Positions 24,834-34,364 of a DNA stretch of 45,592 nucleotides are shown piece by piece (within the stretch, counting starts at the first letter, position 1; every line of letters starts with the position of its first letter). The DNA is from Cytophagia bacterium. GTDB lineage: Bacteria; Bacteroidota; Bacteroidia; Cytophagales; Microscillaceae. The stretch lies in assembly GCA_004294005.1 (NCBI GenBank), contig RDZP01000008.1:1-45592 (forward strand), in the 5' to 3' direction. The notes under the pieces were generated by a model that had not been told where the DNA came from, ran no database searches, and was given only the letters and a program-made list of their open reading frames with translations. A program made the translations under genes and the position numbers.

Positions 24834-27248
24834 ATGTTTCGTTTATTTTTACTTTTTTTATTGTTTTACAATACTATTTTTTCATCTTTTGCACAAATTT
24901 CAGGACAAATCAATAACGAAAAAAAAGAAAACATCGAATTTGCCAATGTAAGTTTACATAGTTTGCCTGATTCAACAGTGATTACAGGGCAATTAAGTGA
25001 TGCAGAAGGCAAATTTAGTTTTGATTTTCCTCAAAAAATAACTGATTATTACGTAAAAGTAAGTCAAATTGGTTTCAAAACAAATTATTCTACTATTTTC
25101 TCCAATAAAAATTCATCAACAATTCAACTCACTATTATTTTAGAAGAAGATGTAAAAAATTTAGAAGGTGTAGAAATATTTGCCAAAAAAAACTTTCTTG
25201 AATACCAAGCAGATAAAACAATTTTAAATGTAGAAAATAGCGTTTTTAGTAATGGATTGTCTTCTTCGGATATTTTAAAAAGAGCGCCAGGCGTAGCAGT
25301 CGACCAAAATGGAGGTCTTTCACTCAAAGGTAGAAAGGAAGTTTTGGTACTCATAGACGGAAAACCTACCTATTTGACAGACGAACAAGTCGGAAGATTG
25401 CTAAAAAGTTTGCCTGCTAACCAAATTGCAACCATTGAAATTTCGACTACACCTTCCGCTAAATTTGATGCAGAAGGCAACGCAGGTTATATCAATATTA
25501 AACTCAAAAAAAATGCAATTAATGGATTTCATGGTGATATTAATATCAGTGCAGGACAAGGTTGGTTTTCGAAACAAAATACAGGCATTCATCTTAATTA
25601 TAAAAAAGGAATTACCAATATTACTGCCAATTATGATTTTAATTATGATGTTTGGATGAATAATTATAAAAGCGATAGAAATATTCAAAGCACACAAGGA
25701 ACAACTACTTTTAATCAAAATGCTTATTATCGTGTGCCAAATGTTACACATACTTTAAAATTAGCGGCAGATTTTAACATCTCACCTACGCTCACAATGG
25801 GCGTGCAGGGGCAAGGATTGCAAACTTCGAACAGTTGGCAAGGAGGCAATCAAACACAACTTTTTGATAATTCGGTACTCAATCAAAATTTAATTACACA
25901 AGATTTTAGTAAAGATTTTTTTAGAGAATTTACAAGCAATTTTTATATTCGTTATCAAAAAGATAGTTTGTCAGAATTATCTTTTGATGCTGATTACGCA
26001 AAATTTGACCAAAGAAATCCACAAGGTTTTATCACACGCACTTATAATCAAGCAGGTGCAGAGATTGCTCCCGTTTTTATTTTGAATAGTAAAGTACCAA
26101 CTTTAATGGATATTTATGCTTTTAAAGCAGATTATACTCGAAAAATAGGAAAATCAAAATTAGAAACAGGTGCAAAATGGAGCTGGGTAAATACAGACAA
26201 TGATATGAGATTTGTACAAACCATCAATAATATCGAAAGCATAGATACAAGAAGAACCAATCATTTTATTTATAGAGAAAATATTTGGGCGGCTTATGTT
26301 AATTTTTCAGGTAAAAAAGATAAATTGACTTATCAATTTGGATTAAGAGCAGAAAAAACGACTACAAGAGGCGAACAACGCATTACAAATCAAATCTTTA
26401 CGCGTGATTATTTTAATTTATTTCCACAAATTTCCCTTGATTATCAATGGAATAAAAAAAACGCTATCGGTATCAATTATAACAAAAGAATCGATAGACC
26501 TAATTATAAATCATTAAATCCTTTTGTGTATTTTTTAGATTTGTATGCCTCAGAAGCAGGAAATCCATTTTTAACGCCACAATTTACCAATCATACCGAA
26601 CTTAATTATCGTTTTGATGAATGGTTACAAATTACGGCTAATTATTCTCAAACTGATTTTGTGATGACCGATATACTCAAACAAAATTCTACAACGCAAG
26701 AAATGATTTATACAAAAGATAATTTAGAAAGTTTTATTAATTATGGTATAAGTGCTAATATTGCTTTGCCTATCACAGACAAATGGCAAGTTAATCATTT
26801 CCTTCATTTCTTTCATAATTCATTTTCAGGGATTTACTTAAATATTCCCTTAAAAAATCAATCTTTAGCTTATTCTTTTACTTGGCAACATCAAATTAGT
26901 TTACCTAAAAAATGGACATTGGAAATAGCAGGCAATTATAACTCAGGACAATCACAAGGAATTATGCAACAAAAATCAATGTGGCTTTTAAGTATGGGCG
27001 TTCAAAGAAGCATTTGGAAAGATAAAGGAACTATCAAAGCATTTATAAATGATATTTTTTGGGCAGAGGTTTATAGAAATGAAACAAAATTTGCTGATAT
27101 TGATGCAACAGGTTTGTATAGACACGATACAAGAGTGTTTACGATTGCTTTTAGTTATCGATTTGGAAAAAATTTATTCCAAAATGATAATACAAAAACA
27201 CGAAAAACGGCTTTAGAAGAAGAAAAAGAAAGAATGAAAGGAAAATAG
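24834..27248 (+). CDS. TonB-dependent outer-membrane receptor (CarboxypepD_reg-like plus OMP_b-brl_3 type)
   Basis: An 804-residue outer-membrane protein. After the signal peptide (ending SSFAQ) comes a carboxypeptidase-regulatory-like domain (ISGQINNEKKENIEFANVSL, about 22-105), then a plug with LKRAPGVAVDQNGGLSLKGR and VLVLIDGKPTYLTDEQV (about 140-230), then a large barrel with the family signature YNKRIDRPNYKSLNPFVYF. The C-terminus ends in a long basic/acidic tail after the final strand FTIAFSYRFGK. The ligand is unknown; no SusD-like partner is next to it, so it is not a polysaccharide-locus SusC. Paralogue of the gene at 35917. A 42-bp tandem array follows. Confidence 0.9.
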   Translation: MFRLFLLFLLFYNTIFSSFAQISGQINNEKKENIEFANVSLHSLPDSTVITGQLSDAEGKFSFDFPQKITDYYVKVSQIGFKTNYSTIFSNKNSSTIQLTIILEEDVKNLEGVEIFAKKNFLEYQADKTILNVENSVFSNGLSSSDILKRAPGVAVDQNGGLSLKGRKEVLVLIDGKPTYLTDEQVGRLLKSLPANQIATIEISTTPSAKFDAEGNAGYINIKLKKNAINGFHGDINISAGQGWFSKQNTGIHLNYKKGITNITANYDFNYDVWMNNYKSDRNIQSTQGTTTFNQNAYYRVPNVTHTLKLAADFNISPTLTMGVQGQGLQTSNSWQGGNQTQLFDNSVLNQNLITQDFSKDFFREFTSNFYIRYQKDSLSELSFDADYAKFDQRNPQGFITRTYNQAGAEIAPVFILNSKVPTLMDIYAFKADYTRKIGKSKLETGAKWSWVNTDNDMRFVQTINNIESIDTRRTNHFIYRENIWAAYVNFSGKKDKLTYQFGLRAEKTTTRGEQRITNQIFTRDYFNLFPQISLDYQWNKKNAIGINYNKRIDRPNYKSLNPFVYFLDLYASEAGNPFLTPQFTNHTELNYRFDEWLQITANYSQTDFVMTDILKQNSTTQEMIYTKDNLESFINYGISANIALPITDKWQVNHFLHFFHNSFSGIYLNIPLKNQSLAYSFTWQHQISLPKKWTLEIAGNYNSGQSQGIMQQKSMWLLSMGVQRSIWKDKGTIKAFINDIFWAEVYRNETKFADIDATGLYRHDTRVFTIAFSYRFGKNLFQNDNTKTRKTALEEEKERMKGK

Positions 27249-27319
27249 TTTATTATTTTTATAGAACATAAAAATACATTTACTTAATTAGTATTTTTGT
27301 ATTATAATAATTAAATTTT

Positions 27320-27567
27320 TAGTGCTAATTTCTTAATTTTATGTATTGTTAATTAAGTTTTAAGTACTATTTTTTTAATTTTATGTATTGTTAATTAAGT
27401 TTTAGGTACTATTTTTTTTATTTTACGTATTGCCAATTAAGTTTTAGGTACTAATTTTTTAATTTTACGTATTGTCAATTAAGTTTTAGGTACTATTTTT
27501 TTAATTTTACGTATTGTTAATTAAGTTTTAGGTACTAATTTTTTAATTTTATGTATTGTTAATTAGG
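27320..27567. repeat. 42-bp tandem repeat, five full units plus one partial
   Basis: Units start at 27320, 27362, 27404, 27446, 27488 and 27530, each exactly 42 bases: AGGTACTATTTTTTTAATTT then TACGTATTGTTAATTAAGTT and TT. Units differ at a few positions (ACGTA/ATGTA, TTAAT/CCAAT/TCAAT). There are no spacers between units, so this is not a CRISPR. No start codon frame is kept through it. Confidence 0.92.
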
Positions 27568-27854
27568 TTGCAAATAAATATATTAACTAACAATGAAATA
27601 TAATATTTGTAAATTAAAAATAAAATTTATATTCGTAAAAAGAATGAAATAATTATTTAATCATCAAACTACTTTTTTTAAAACAATAAAAAAATTATTA
27701 AACTACAAATTTTTATTTGTTATTTAATAATTTTTTTGTTTATTCAATAAAATTAATTTTATATTTATTTTATTTATCATCAATTATATGATTGTACTAT
27801 TTTACAAGTAATAACATTAATAATTTTAGAAAAAATAAGGTATTATTTTCATTT
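27568..27854. other. AT-rich spacer after the 42-bp array
   Basis: Almost pure A and T with no usable ORF, no stem-loop with strong stem, and no repeat shared with the other spacers. Confidence 0.5.
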
Positions 27855-29345
27855 TTATTTGATTAGTTTTATACTTTTTAAAAAATGATTAGCAATTTGG
27901 TTAATATCTTTTGACAAACGTCCAAAATAAACGCCTATTATATAAATTAATGTAATATAACTTGATACAATAAAAATAGTAAGAAAAGTATTTGAAAAAA
28001 TAGGTAAAAATAAACTTGTATAATAAATAAAAATACTTAAAAATAATACTTTTATATTATTAAAATGAAAAGGTTGTAAACCAAATTTTACCCAAAGGAA
28101 TAAAAATTTTATAAAATTATACAACACAAAAGATAAAAAGGTAGCAAAAGCCGCTCCTACAATTTGATAAATAGGAATAAAGATATAGTTACCAATAATC
28201 ATTAAAATAGATAAGATAATAATAGAAATAAAATTGAAGCGGAAGTATTTAGATTGAATTAAAATTTCACTGCTAACGCCTGTTATCATATCTACTACAC
28301 GTGTGAGTGCAACAAAAAAGACTACCCATTTTCCTTCTTTGAATACATCACCATTAGGCATTATCATAAAAACACTATCAATATTCAACCATATTCCTAA
28401 AAATAAAAAACAAGCAATAATAGTTTGATTAAGGGAAGATTTTTGATAAATTTGTTGAATAAATTGTAAATTATTTTCTTTCCAAGCCTGTGCAATAATA
28501 GGCGTACTAATCTGTGCAATTGCTCTACGAGGAATATCTAAAATAGAACCTAAAAAATAAGCAATCATATAAATACCTAAGGCAGTGTTATTGAGCATAG
28601 CAGGAATCATTACTGTATCTATTTTCATTACTACAATAGTTCCTGCACCTGCAAACAAAATATAAGTACCATAAGTAGAGATTTCTTTTAAGCGTTGTTT
28701 GGTAAGAAAACTTTTATGGAATTGTAAGTATAATATTTTTAGATGTCGAATATAAAACCATAACAATATGCCTATCAAACCATAAAAAAGAACTCTTATG
28801 AACACTAAATTTTCAAACGAAAGCAAGTGAAAGGCATACAATATTACTGAAACAATAATCAAAACTCTTAAAACAACTTCTCTGAATAAAGAAGGAATAG
28901 CAATTCTTAAATAACCTCTTAAATAAGATTCTAATAGCATCATTTGTAATAAAAAAACAGCATACAACCACACATAACCAAAATACATTTGGTTTTCAGG
29001 GGCATTATCAGCATAATAACTTAACCAAATATCTTGTGTAAGATAAAACAAAAAGCCAAAAAACAAAAAGCAGATATAACTATATACAAACAAAAAGACC
29101 AAAAGACCATTGTTTTGTTTGTCATTGTTTTTAAATACAGGAAAAAACCTATCGGCAAGGTTGCCACCTCCCCAGCTACATAAAATTAGTAATAACAAAC
29201 CTACATTTTCTATCCACGTGATTAAACCTATTTGTGCGGGAGTGAGGAATTTTGGAGAGAGCCACAAAATATTAAATGCACCTATGGCAGTTCCTAAATA
29301 ACCAGCCAATGATGCTTTTAAGCTTTGGCGAATAATAATACCCAT
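27855..29345 (-). CDS. Polysaccharide flippase (Wzx / MVF-like)
   Basis: Integral membrane protein of 496 residues with 12-14 hydrophobic segments. It belongs by pattern to the oligosaccharide flippase superfamily: start SLKASLAGYLGTAIGAFNIL, the internal GTYILFAGAGTIVVMKIDTV and the GTGVSSEIL-like region DMITGVSSEILIQSKYF. Such proteins move lipid-linked sugars across the inner membrane. No glycosyltransferase cluster is beside it, so the substrate is open. A TATCTTTG -7 box (29390-29397, minus strand) precedes it. Confidence 0.85.
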   Translation of the reverse strand: MGIIIRQSLKASLAGYLGTAIGAFNILWLSPKFLTPAQIGLITWIENVGLLLLILCSWGGGNLADRFFPVFKNNDKQNNGLLVFLFVYSYICFLFFGFLFYLTQDIWLSYYADNAPENQMYFGYVWLYAVFLLQMMLLESYLRGYLRIAIPSLFREVVLRVLIIVSVILYAFHLLSFENLVFIRVLFYGLIGILLWFYIRHLKILYLQFHKSFLTKQRLKEISTYGTYILFAGAGTIVVMKIDTVMIPAMLNNTALGIYMIAYFLGSILDIPRRAIAQISTPIIAQAWKENNLQFIQQIYQKSSLNQTIIACFLFLGIWLNIDSVFMIMPNGDVFKEGKWVVFFVALTRVVDMITGVSSEILIQSKYFRFNFISIIILSILMIIGNYIFIPIYQIVGAAFATFLSFVLYNFIKFLFLWVKFGLQPFHFNNIKVLFLSIFIYYTSLFLPIFSNTFLTIFIVSSYITLIYIIGVYFGRLSKDINQIANHFLKSIKLIK

Positions 29346-29411
29346 GAAAGTATTTTTTTTTGAATAAGAAAGAATATTGTTTTAGATTGCAAAGATAATA
29401 GATTATTTCAA

Positions 29412-30818
29412 TTATTTTTGGTTTATGGTTTTATTTTCGGGGGTATTTTTCGCTTCTAATGCAGCACATTTTTCTTTTAATTGATTGATTTCTATTTCGT
29501 AATCATCAATTATTTTTTCAAAGCTTGTACTTTGTTGTGTCAATTCATTGGATAAAATTTGTACTTCTCTTAATATATTATTACTACTGATAATATTTTG
29601 TAGGCTTGCCATAGTAGAGGCGATAATTTCGGCACATCTTTCTAAAAATTCTATTTTATAAGTAGCAATTTCTTCAATAGAATTGACTTCTAAAATACCA
29701 TACAATTTTTTATGAAAAACGAGTGGTAACAATAGCATCTCGCGTGGGGCAAGTGTATGTAGTCCTGCTGAGATAGTGGTATAATTTTCAGGGATACGCC
29801 TTATATATTTTGGTCTTACATTTTTAGCACATTGCCCTAATAAACCTTCTCCCCATTTGATACGTTTATTTGTATCAAATCGTTCTTTGTTCCAAGCATA
29901 AACAGCCATCAAATACAATTCTTTTTCTTCATTATTTTCATCAACCATAAAGATAGCACCTTGTTGTGAGCGTGTGTATTCAATGATAAACGATAATAAT
30001 TCATTATATAAAATATCATTATCAAAATTATTTCTGACTTTTTTGTGTAATAAAGCCAAGCCTTCTCCTTCCCAATTTCTTATTTTTTCGAATTCATTGC
30101 TTTGTTCTACTGCTAAAATAGTTTCTTTTAATTCTTCTTCTTGTTTGAGCAATGCTTGATTAGTACTATTTGAATTTTCTAATATTTTTTCGTTGTATTT
30201 TTCATATTGATAGGTGAGGTTGCGATATATGCCCATAATACTCATCAAAATAATGGTAACAATTAAAGAATCATCTGCAATATTTTTATAGTTTTTTACT
30301 AACACATTCATTTCTTTTGCGGATACTTGAAAATATTGATGGATAATATCAAAACCCCAATTTCCACAAAAGGTAATAAACAAAGCAGGTATCCACGCCC
30401 ACCAAGCTTCTTTGGAGGTAAATAAAAGCAAAGAAATGACTAAACTACTGATAATAATAAATCGTGGACTAATAAAATTAACTAAAGTAATCGATTCAGG
30501 ACGAGTGATTTTGACGAGTAATGTCATTGTTAGCGTATTGATACACAATGCTAAAGATAACAATAATCGAGAAAATTTATTAATATGAAAATAATTGAGT
30601 GATAAAATAATGAACGCAACGATTGGTAAAGAAGTAGAGAGATAGACACCTCGCCAATAACCACGAATTGCATAAATCACAATAAACATAAGACTCACAC
30701 CCAACATCAAAATACTAAGTTGGTTGCTAAATCTTATTCTTTGCGAAAGTGAAAGAGGCATTTTCTCCTCATCACCTAATTTTGATATTTGTAGCCAATA
30801 CTTTTTTAAACCGTTCAT
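29412..30818 (-). CDS. Six-membrane-segment protein with GAF domain and coiled coils
   Basis: 468 residues. Six membrane segments at about 32-52, 58-76, 82-101, 118-134, 138-155 and 182-198; a coiled coil (203-245); a GAF domain (about 250-405) with QGAIFMVDENNEEKELYLMA, KWGEGLLGQCAKN and LPLVFHKKLYGILEVNSIEE; and a second coiled coil to the end. GAF domains sense small ligands or redox state. No kinase, GGDEF, phosphatase or response-regulator domain follows, so signal output must go through the coiled coil to a partner (inference). It lies between flippase and PKS on the same strand, 66 and 104 bases away. Confidence 0.85.
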   Translation of the reverse strand: MNGLKKYWLQISKLGDEEKMPLSLSQRIRFSNQLSILMLGVSLMFIVIYAIRGYWRGVYLSTSLPIVAFIILSLNYFHINKFSRLLLSLALCINTLTMTLLVKITRPESITLVNFISPRFIIISSLVISLLLFTSKEAWWAWIPALFITFCGNWGFDIIHQYFQVSAKEMNVLVKNYKNIADDSLIVTIILMSIMGIYRNLTYQYEKYNEKILENSNSTNQALLKQEEELKETILAVEQSNEFEKIRNWEGEGLALLHKKVRNNFDNDILYNELLSFIIEYTRSQQGAIFMVDENNEEKELYLMAVYAWNKERFDTNKRIKWGEGLLGQCAKNVRPKYIRRIPENYTTISAGLHTLAPREMLLLPLVFHKKLYGILEVNSIEEIATYKIEFLERCAEIIASTMASLQNIISSNNILREVQILSNELTQQSTSFEKIIDDYEIEINQLKEKCAALEAKNTPENKTINQK

Positions 30819-30922
30819 TACTTTAATTCAACTAAAAAACTATGCCTTTTTTTTCAGAAATTATTTTTTTCTTGCAAATTTACTCTTTTTTTTGATAATT
30901 TATCATTATTAGTAAAAAATAA

Positions 30923-32014
30923 CTATTGGCAAGGAATTAACAAAGCCGCTTCTAAGGTAAGTCCTGGTCCGAAAGCCATTGATAATAGTTTATTTTCTTG
31001 CTCGAAAAAACTATCATCATACCAAAATTTTTCTAATACAAACCAAATTGTAACAGAAGACATATTTCCAAAGTTTTTTAAAGTTTGATAGGCATATTCA
31101 TTTTTTGAAGGTTCAATTTGCAATGCTTTTTCTAAACTTTCGATGATTTTCTTTCCACCCGGATGCAAAGCATAGTGTGTGATTTGGTTAGATAGAATAC
31201 CTAATTTATCGAACATTTTTGTTGTGATAGATTTTATTTTTTCACCTAATAAATAAGGAATATAACTTGATAATTTCATCATAAACCCATAATCTCTGAT
31301 GTACCAAGCCATTTCTTTTTGTGCTTGTGGTGCTAAATCCGCATAAAAACTTTTGAGTTCTAAGGATTTTTTTGTTTTTTTTCCTTCTATCAACAAAGCT
31401 GCTGCTCCATCAGCAAATAAGGCATTTGCTAACCAATCGTCTTCACTCAAAGCAGGTTGTAAGTGAAGTGTGCATAATTCTACTCCAATAATCAAAACTT
31501 TATGTTCTTTGTTTTCTTCACAAATTGATTTTGCCATTTTCATTGCATTAAAAGCGGCATAACAACCCATAAAATTGATACAAGTTCGATGAATTGTAGT
31601 TGGTAAATTAGCATTGATAATCAATTCGATATCTAAACCAGGCGCATACATTCCCGTACAACTGACTGTAATGAGGTGTGTAATTTCATCATTTTGAAAT
31701 TCAAAACGATTTTTAAGTTGATAAAATGCTTTCAATGCTAATAAAATAGCACTTTTTTCATACATTTCCATTCTTTGTTGTGTAGTTGGAAATTTTGCGG
31801 GAATTTCATTAAAGAAAGAAAAATTATTTTCTTTTCTAAAATCTTCTATCACAGAATAACGATTATCAATCCCTGCACTTCGATAAAATAATCGCATTTT
31901 TTTTTCATCTAATTCGTTGAGTTGATAGGCTTTTGCCATAAATTTTACTGTTTCTGATTGAGAAATAGCATAATCAGGGTTGGTAGTAGTAAGAGCAGTG
32001 ATGTATGTAGGCAT
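30923..32014 (-). CDS. Type III polyketide synthase (chalcone/stilbene synthase-like)
   Basis: Condenses a starter acyl-CoA with malonyl-CoA units to make alkylresorcinol, pyrone or naphthalene-type products in the cytoplasm. The 363-residue chain has the complete triad: Cys151 in INFMGCYAAFNAM, His284 in HYALHPGGKKI and Asn317 in NFGNMSSVTIW. Other family blocks are ITVSCTGMYAPGLD and FADGAAALLIEG. Length is right for the homodimer subunit. Its gene starts 44 bases after the ispH stop, same strand, so the two are probably one transcript. No methyltransferase, oxidase or prenyltransferase that would tailor the product is next to it, so the product cannot be predicted. Confidence 0.9.
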   Translation of the reverse strand: MPTYITALTTTNPDYAISQSETVKFMAKAYQLNELDEKKMRLFYRSAGIDNRYSVIEDFRKENNFSFFNEIPAKFPTTQQRMEMYEKSAILLALKAFYQLKNRFEFQNDEITHLITVSCTGMYAPGLDIELIINANLPTTIHRTCINFMGCYAAFNAMKMAKSICEENKEHKVLIIGVELCTLHLQPALSEDDWLANALFADGAAALLIEGKKTKKSLELKSFYADLAPQAQKEMAWYIRDYGFMMKLSSYIPYLLGEKIKSITTKMFDKLGILSNQITHYALHPGGKKIIESLEKALQIEPSKNEYAYQTLKNFGNMSSVTIWFVLEKFWYDDSFFEQENKLLSMAFGPGLTLEAALLIPCQ

Positions 32015-32058
32015 ATTTTATGTGATTTTAAGTGGTTAATATTGAATTAAAAAGTTAA

Positions 32059-32919
32059 TTAGATTGATTTTAATAGATTTAATAACGTATCTCTTACCTC
32101 TTCCATTAACCACATTGGCGTAGAAGTTGCCCCACATATTCCCACATTATCTCCCTCTTCAAACCATTCAAATTTAATTTCTGTTACATTTGAGATAAAA
32201 AATGTATGTTCATTGACGTCTTTGCAAACATTGTATAAAACTTTTCCATTAGAAGATTTTGTGCCTGCTACAAAAATAATTTTATCAAATTTTTTAGCAA
32301 ATGTTCTTAATTCTTGGTCGCGATTTGATACTTGTCTACAAATTGTATCATTGGCATTTACATTGATTCCCGCTTTTATCAAATTATCTTTAATTTTATA
32401 AAAACTATCTGTACTTTTTGTAGTTTGACTATACAAAGTAATATTTTTTGGTAATCTTTCAAAGTCTAATTCTTCTAAATCTTGGAAAACGACTGCATTA
32501 TTGTTGGTTTGTCCTAATAATCCCACGATTTCAGCGTGTCCATGTTTACCATAAATATAAATATTTTCTTTTTTATCATAAGAATTTTTGATGCGATTTT
32601 GTAGTTTTAAGACTACGGGGCAAGAGGCATCTATGAGTTCTAAATTATTTTTGAGTGCAATTTGATAGGTAGAAGGAGGTTCTCCATGTGCTCTTATTAG
32701 AACCTTTTCATCTTTAATAAGTGCTAAATCTTGATGGTTGATAATTTTTAGCCCTTTTTTTTCCAATCGTTTTACTTCTTCGTCATTGTGGACAATATCA
32801 CCCAAACAATAAAGATATTCTTGTTCTTCCAAAATATCTTCTGCTATCTCAATGGCATAAACAACTCCAAAACAAAAACCTGAATGAGCATCGATAGTAA
32901 CTTGTAAATCTTTTAACAT
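32059..32919 (-). CDS. ispH: 4-hydroxy-3-methylbut-2-enyl diphosphate reductase
   Basis: Last step of the MEP isoprenoid pathway: reduces HMBPP to IPP and DMAPP with an iron-sulphur cluster. The 286-residue chain has the three cluster cysteines Cys16 (SGFCFGV), Cys100 (DASCPVV) and Cys194 (DTICRQV), the HMBPP-binding His in DIVHN and RAHGEPP, and the catalytic Glu130 in GHAEIVG with Thr167 in SQTTKST. The ending VGICGATSTPMWLMEEV is normal for the Bacteroidota branch. It is the first gene of a minus-strand run that continues into the type III PKS. A TATATTTG -7 box lies at 33032-33039 on the minus strand. Confidence 0.95.
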   Translation of the reverse strand: MLKDLQVTIDAHSGFCFGVVYAIEIAEDILEEQEYLYCLGDIVHNDEEVKRLEKKGLKIINHQDLALIKDEKVLIRAHGEPPSTYQIALKNNLELIDASCPVVLKLQNRIKNSYDKKENIYIYGKHGHAEIVGLLGQTNNNAVVFQDLEELDFERLPKNITLYSQTTKSTDSFYKIKDNLIKAGINVNANDTICRQVSNRDQELRTFAKKFDKIIFVAGTKSSNGKVLYNVCKDVNEHTFFISNVTEIKFEWFEEGDNVGICGATSTPMWLMEEVRDTLLNLLKSI

Positions 32920-33184
32920 AAAATAAAAATAGTGAGAAAGTTTAAAAAATTAAATAGTGGATTGCTATTATTTTCATAACTAAAAAATAAATCAAATGTT
33001 ATTAATGAAATAACTACTTTTTAAAATTTAACAAATATAGAGAAAAAAAATAATTCCTTTTGTTTTTTATTGAAAAATATTTATAAAAATGAAGTTTTTT
33101 AACTTTTTAATGTAAAATTGACCGTTATTTATTTAAAATTAAGTATATTTTTAAAATAATTTTTATTTTTGATAAAAATAATAG

Positions 33185-33192
33185 TATCTTTG
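33185..33192 (+). promoter_or_regulatory. -7 box for the beta-helix gene
   Basis: TATCTTTG, 26 bases before the ATG at 33219. A TTTG is present upstream but only 13 bases away, so the -33 box is uncertain. Confidence 0.45.
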
Positions 33193-33218
33193 TAGAGTAT
33201 ATTTAAAATCAAATTTTT

Positions 33219-34091
33219 ATGTTAAAAGCAAAATGTATTTTATTCCTTATTTTTATATTTATATTTGAAATAAAGGCTGAAACCAACAAAACAATTTCTG
33301 TAAAAAATACAGAAGAATTTTTGAAGGCTATTGGAAATGATATAACGATTCGAATTACTACCAATCGTTTAGATTTTTCAGATTTACCTACAATTAATAA
33401 TACAAATATTACATTAATTCCCAAAAATGAAGGCATAATGTTGCAAATTCAAAATGTAAAAAATTTGAAAATTATTGGACAAAAAAACAATACAAAAATT
33501 ATTTCTACGCTTAGATATTGTTACATTTTATCATTCAAAGACGTGGAAAATATAACAATAGAAAATATAGAAGCAGGGCATGGTCTTTACAAGTCTATTG
33601 AAGAAGGTGGTGTTTTTTTATTTGAAAATAGTAAAAATATAAACATTACAAATTGTACTTTGTTTGGAGGAACTGATGGAATAACACTCAATAAAGTAAA
33701 CAATTTTGAATTTAAAAATAGTATCATAAGAGGGTGTGTAAGTAGAATAATGACCATTCAAAATAGCAAAAATATTAATTTTTTTAGAAGTAGATTCACA
33801 GAAAACAAAGAATTAGATTTGTTTTATATCGTTGATTCTGAAGATATTGAATTTGATAAATGTGTTATTGACCTCAATCGTTCAGGCAGAGGTGAAACTT
33901 ATGATAATTATGCGATGTTTCACGTACCTAAAGAACCCGGAAATTTCAGTGTTATTATCACACTCAAAGAATGTAAAATTGAAGATAACTTTAATCAATT
34001 TTTTTGTCGTATGAAAGAAATTATCAAACTTGAAAAATGTGTAATGGAAAATAACTTTTTTGAAAAAGGTTATAACAGTGTTGAATTTTAA
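33219..34091 (+). CDS. Exported right-handed parallel beta-helix protein
   Basis: 290 residues: signal peptide (MLKAKCILFLIFIFIFEIKA), then repeated short strands of the PbH1 type from about residue 85 on: NVKNLKIIGQKNNTKIIS, VENITIENIEAGHG, SKNINITNCTLFGGTDGITL, SKNINFFRSRFTE and SEDIEFDKCVID. The NxxI.N..I repeat is typical of polysaccharide lyases, hydrolases or adhesins with this fold. I see no conserved catalytic set, and the protein is short, so binding or a reduced enzyme is as likely as catalysis. Single gene. Confidence 0.8.
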   Translation: MLKAKCILFLIFIFIFEIKAETNKTISVKNTEEFLKAIGNDITIRITTNRLDFSDLPTINNTNITLIPKNEGIMLQIQNVKNLKIIGQKNNTKIISTLRYCYILSFKDVENITIENIEAGHGLYKSIEEGGVFLFENSKNINITNCTLFGGTDGITLNKVNNFEFKNSIIRGCVSRIMTIQNSKNINFFRSRFTENKELDLFYIVDSEDIEFDKCVIDLNRSGRGETYDNYAMFHVPKEPGNFSVIITLKECKIEDNFNQFFCRMKEIIKLEKCVMENNFFEKGYNSVEF

Positions 34092-34206
34092 AAAAACACA
34101 CAATAATAAACAGAGTTTAGAAAATTACTAAGCAAAAGTTGAGAATTAAATTAACATTCCAAAATGTATTTTTCTTAATTTTGCGTTATTTATATCAGTT
34201 TTATCA

Positions 34207-34258
34207 GCGTTCTATAGTTTTGGAACGTTTATAAGGCTGATTTTATTTTTTGAGATAT
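34207..34258 (+). terminator. Possible hairpin between the beta-helix and hydrolase genes
   Basis: GTTC and GAAC, and outer arms ATCAG and CTGAT, can fold around TATAGTTTTG, followed by TTTTATTTTTT. The stem is interrupted, so confidence is low. Confidence 0.3.
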
Positions 34259-34364
34259 TCTTATCAATCAATTTAAAAAAATTAGCAGGATTTGACAAAT
34301 CCAATTTAAAAATACACTGTATTTTTGCATCAAAAAATTATTTCCAATAAAAATAAAAAATAAT

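Noticed and set aside
24834-27248. SusC-type polysaccharide-utilisation receptor
   Set aside because: No SusD-like lipoprotein or glycoside hydrolase beside it, and the barrel matches the OMP_b-brl_3 type instead.
27320-27567. CRISPR array
   Set aside because: The 42-base units follow each other directly without spacers and no cas gene is near.
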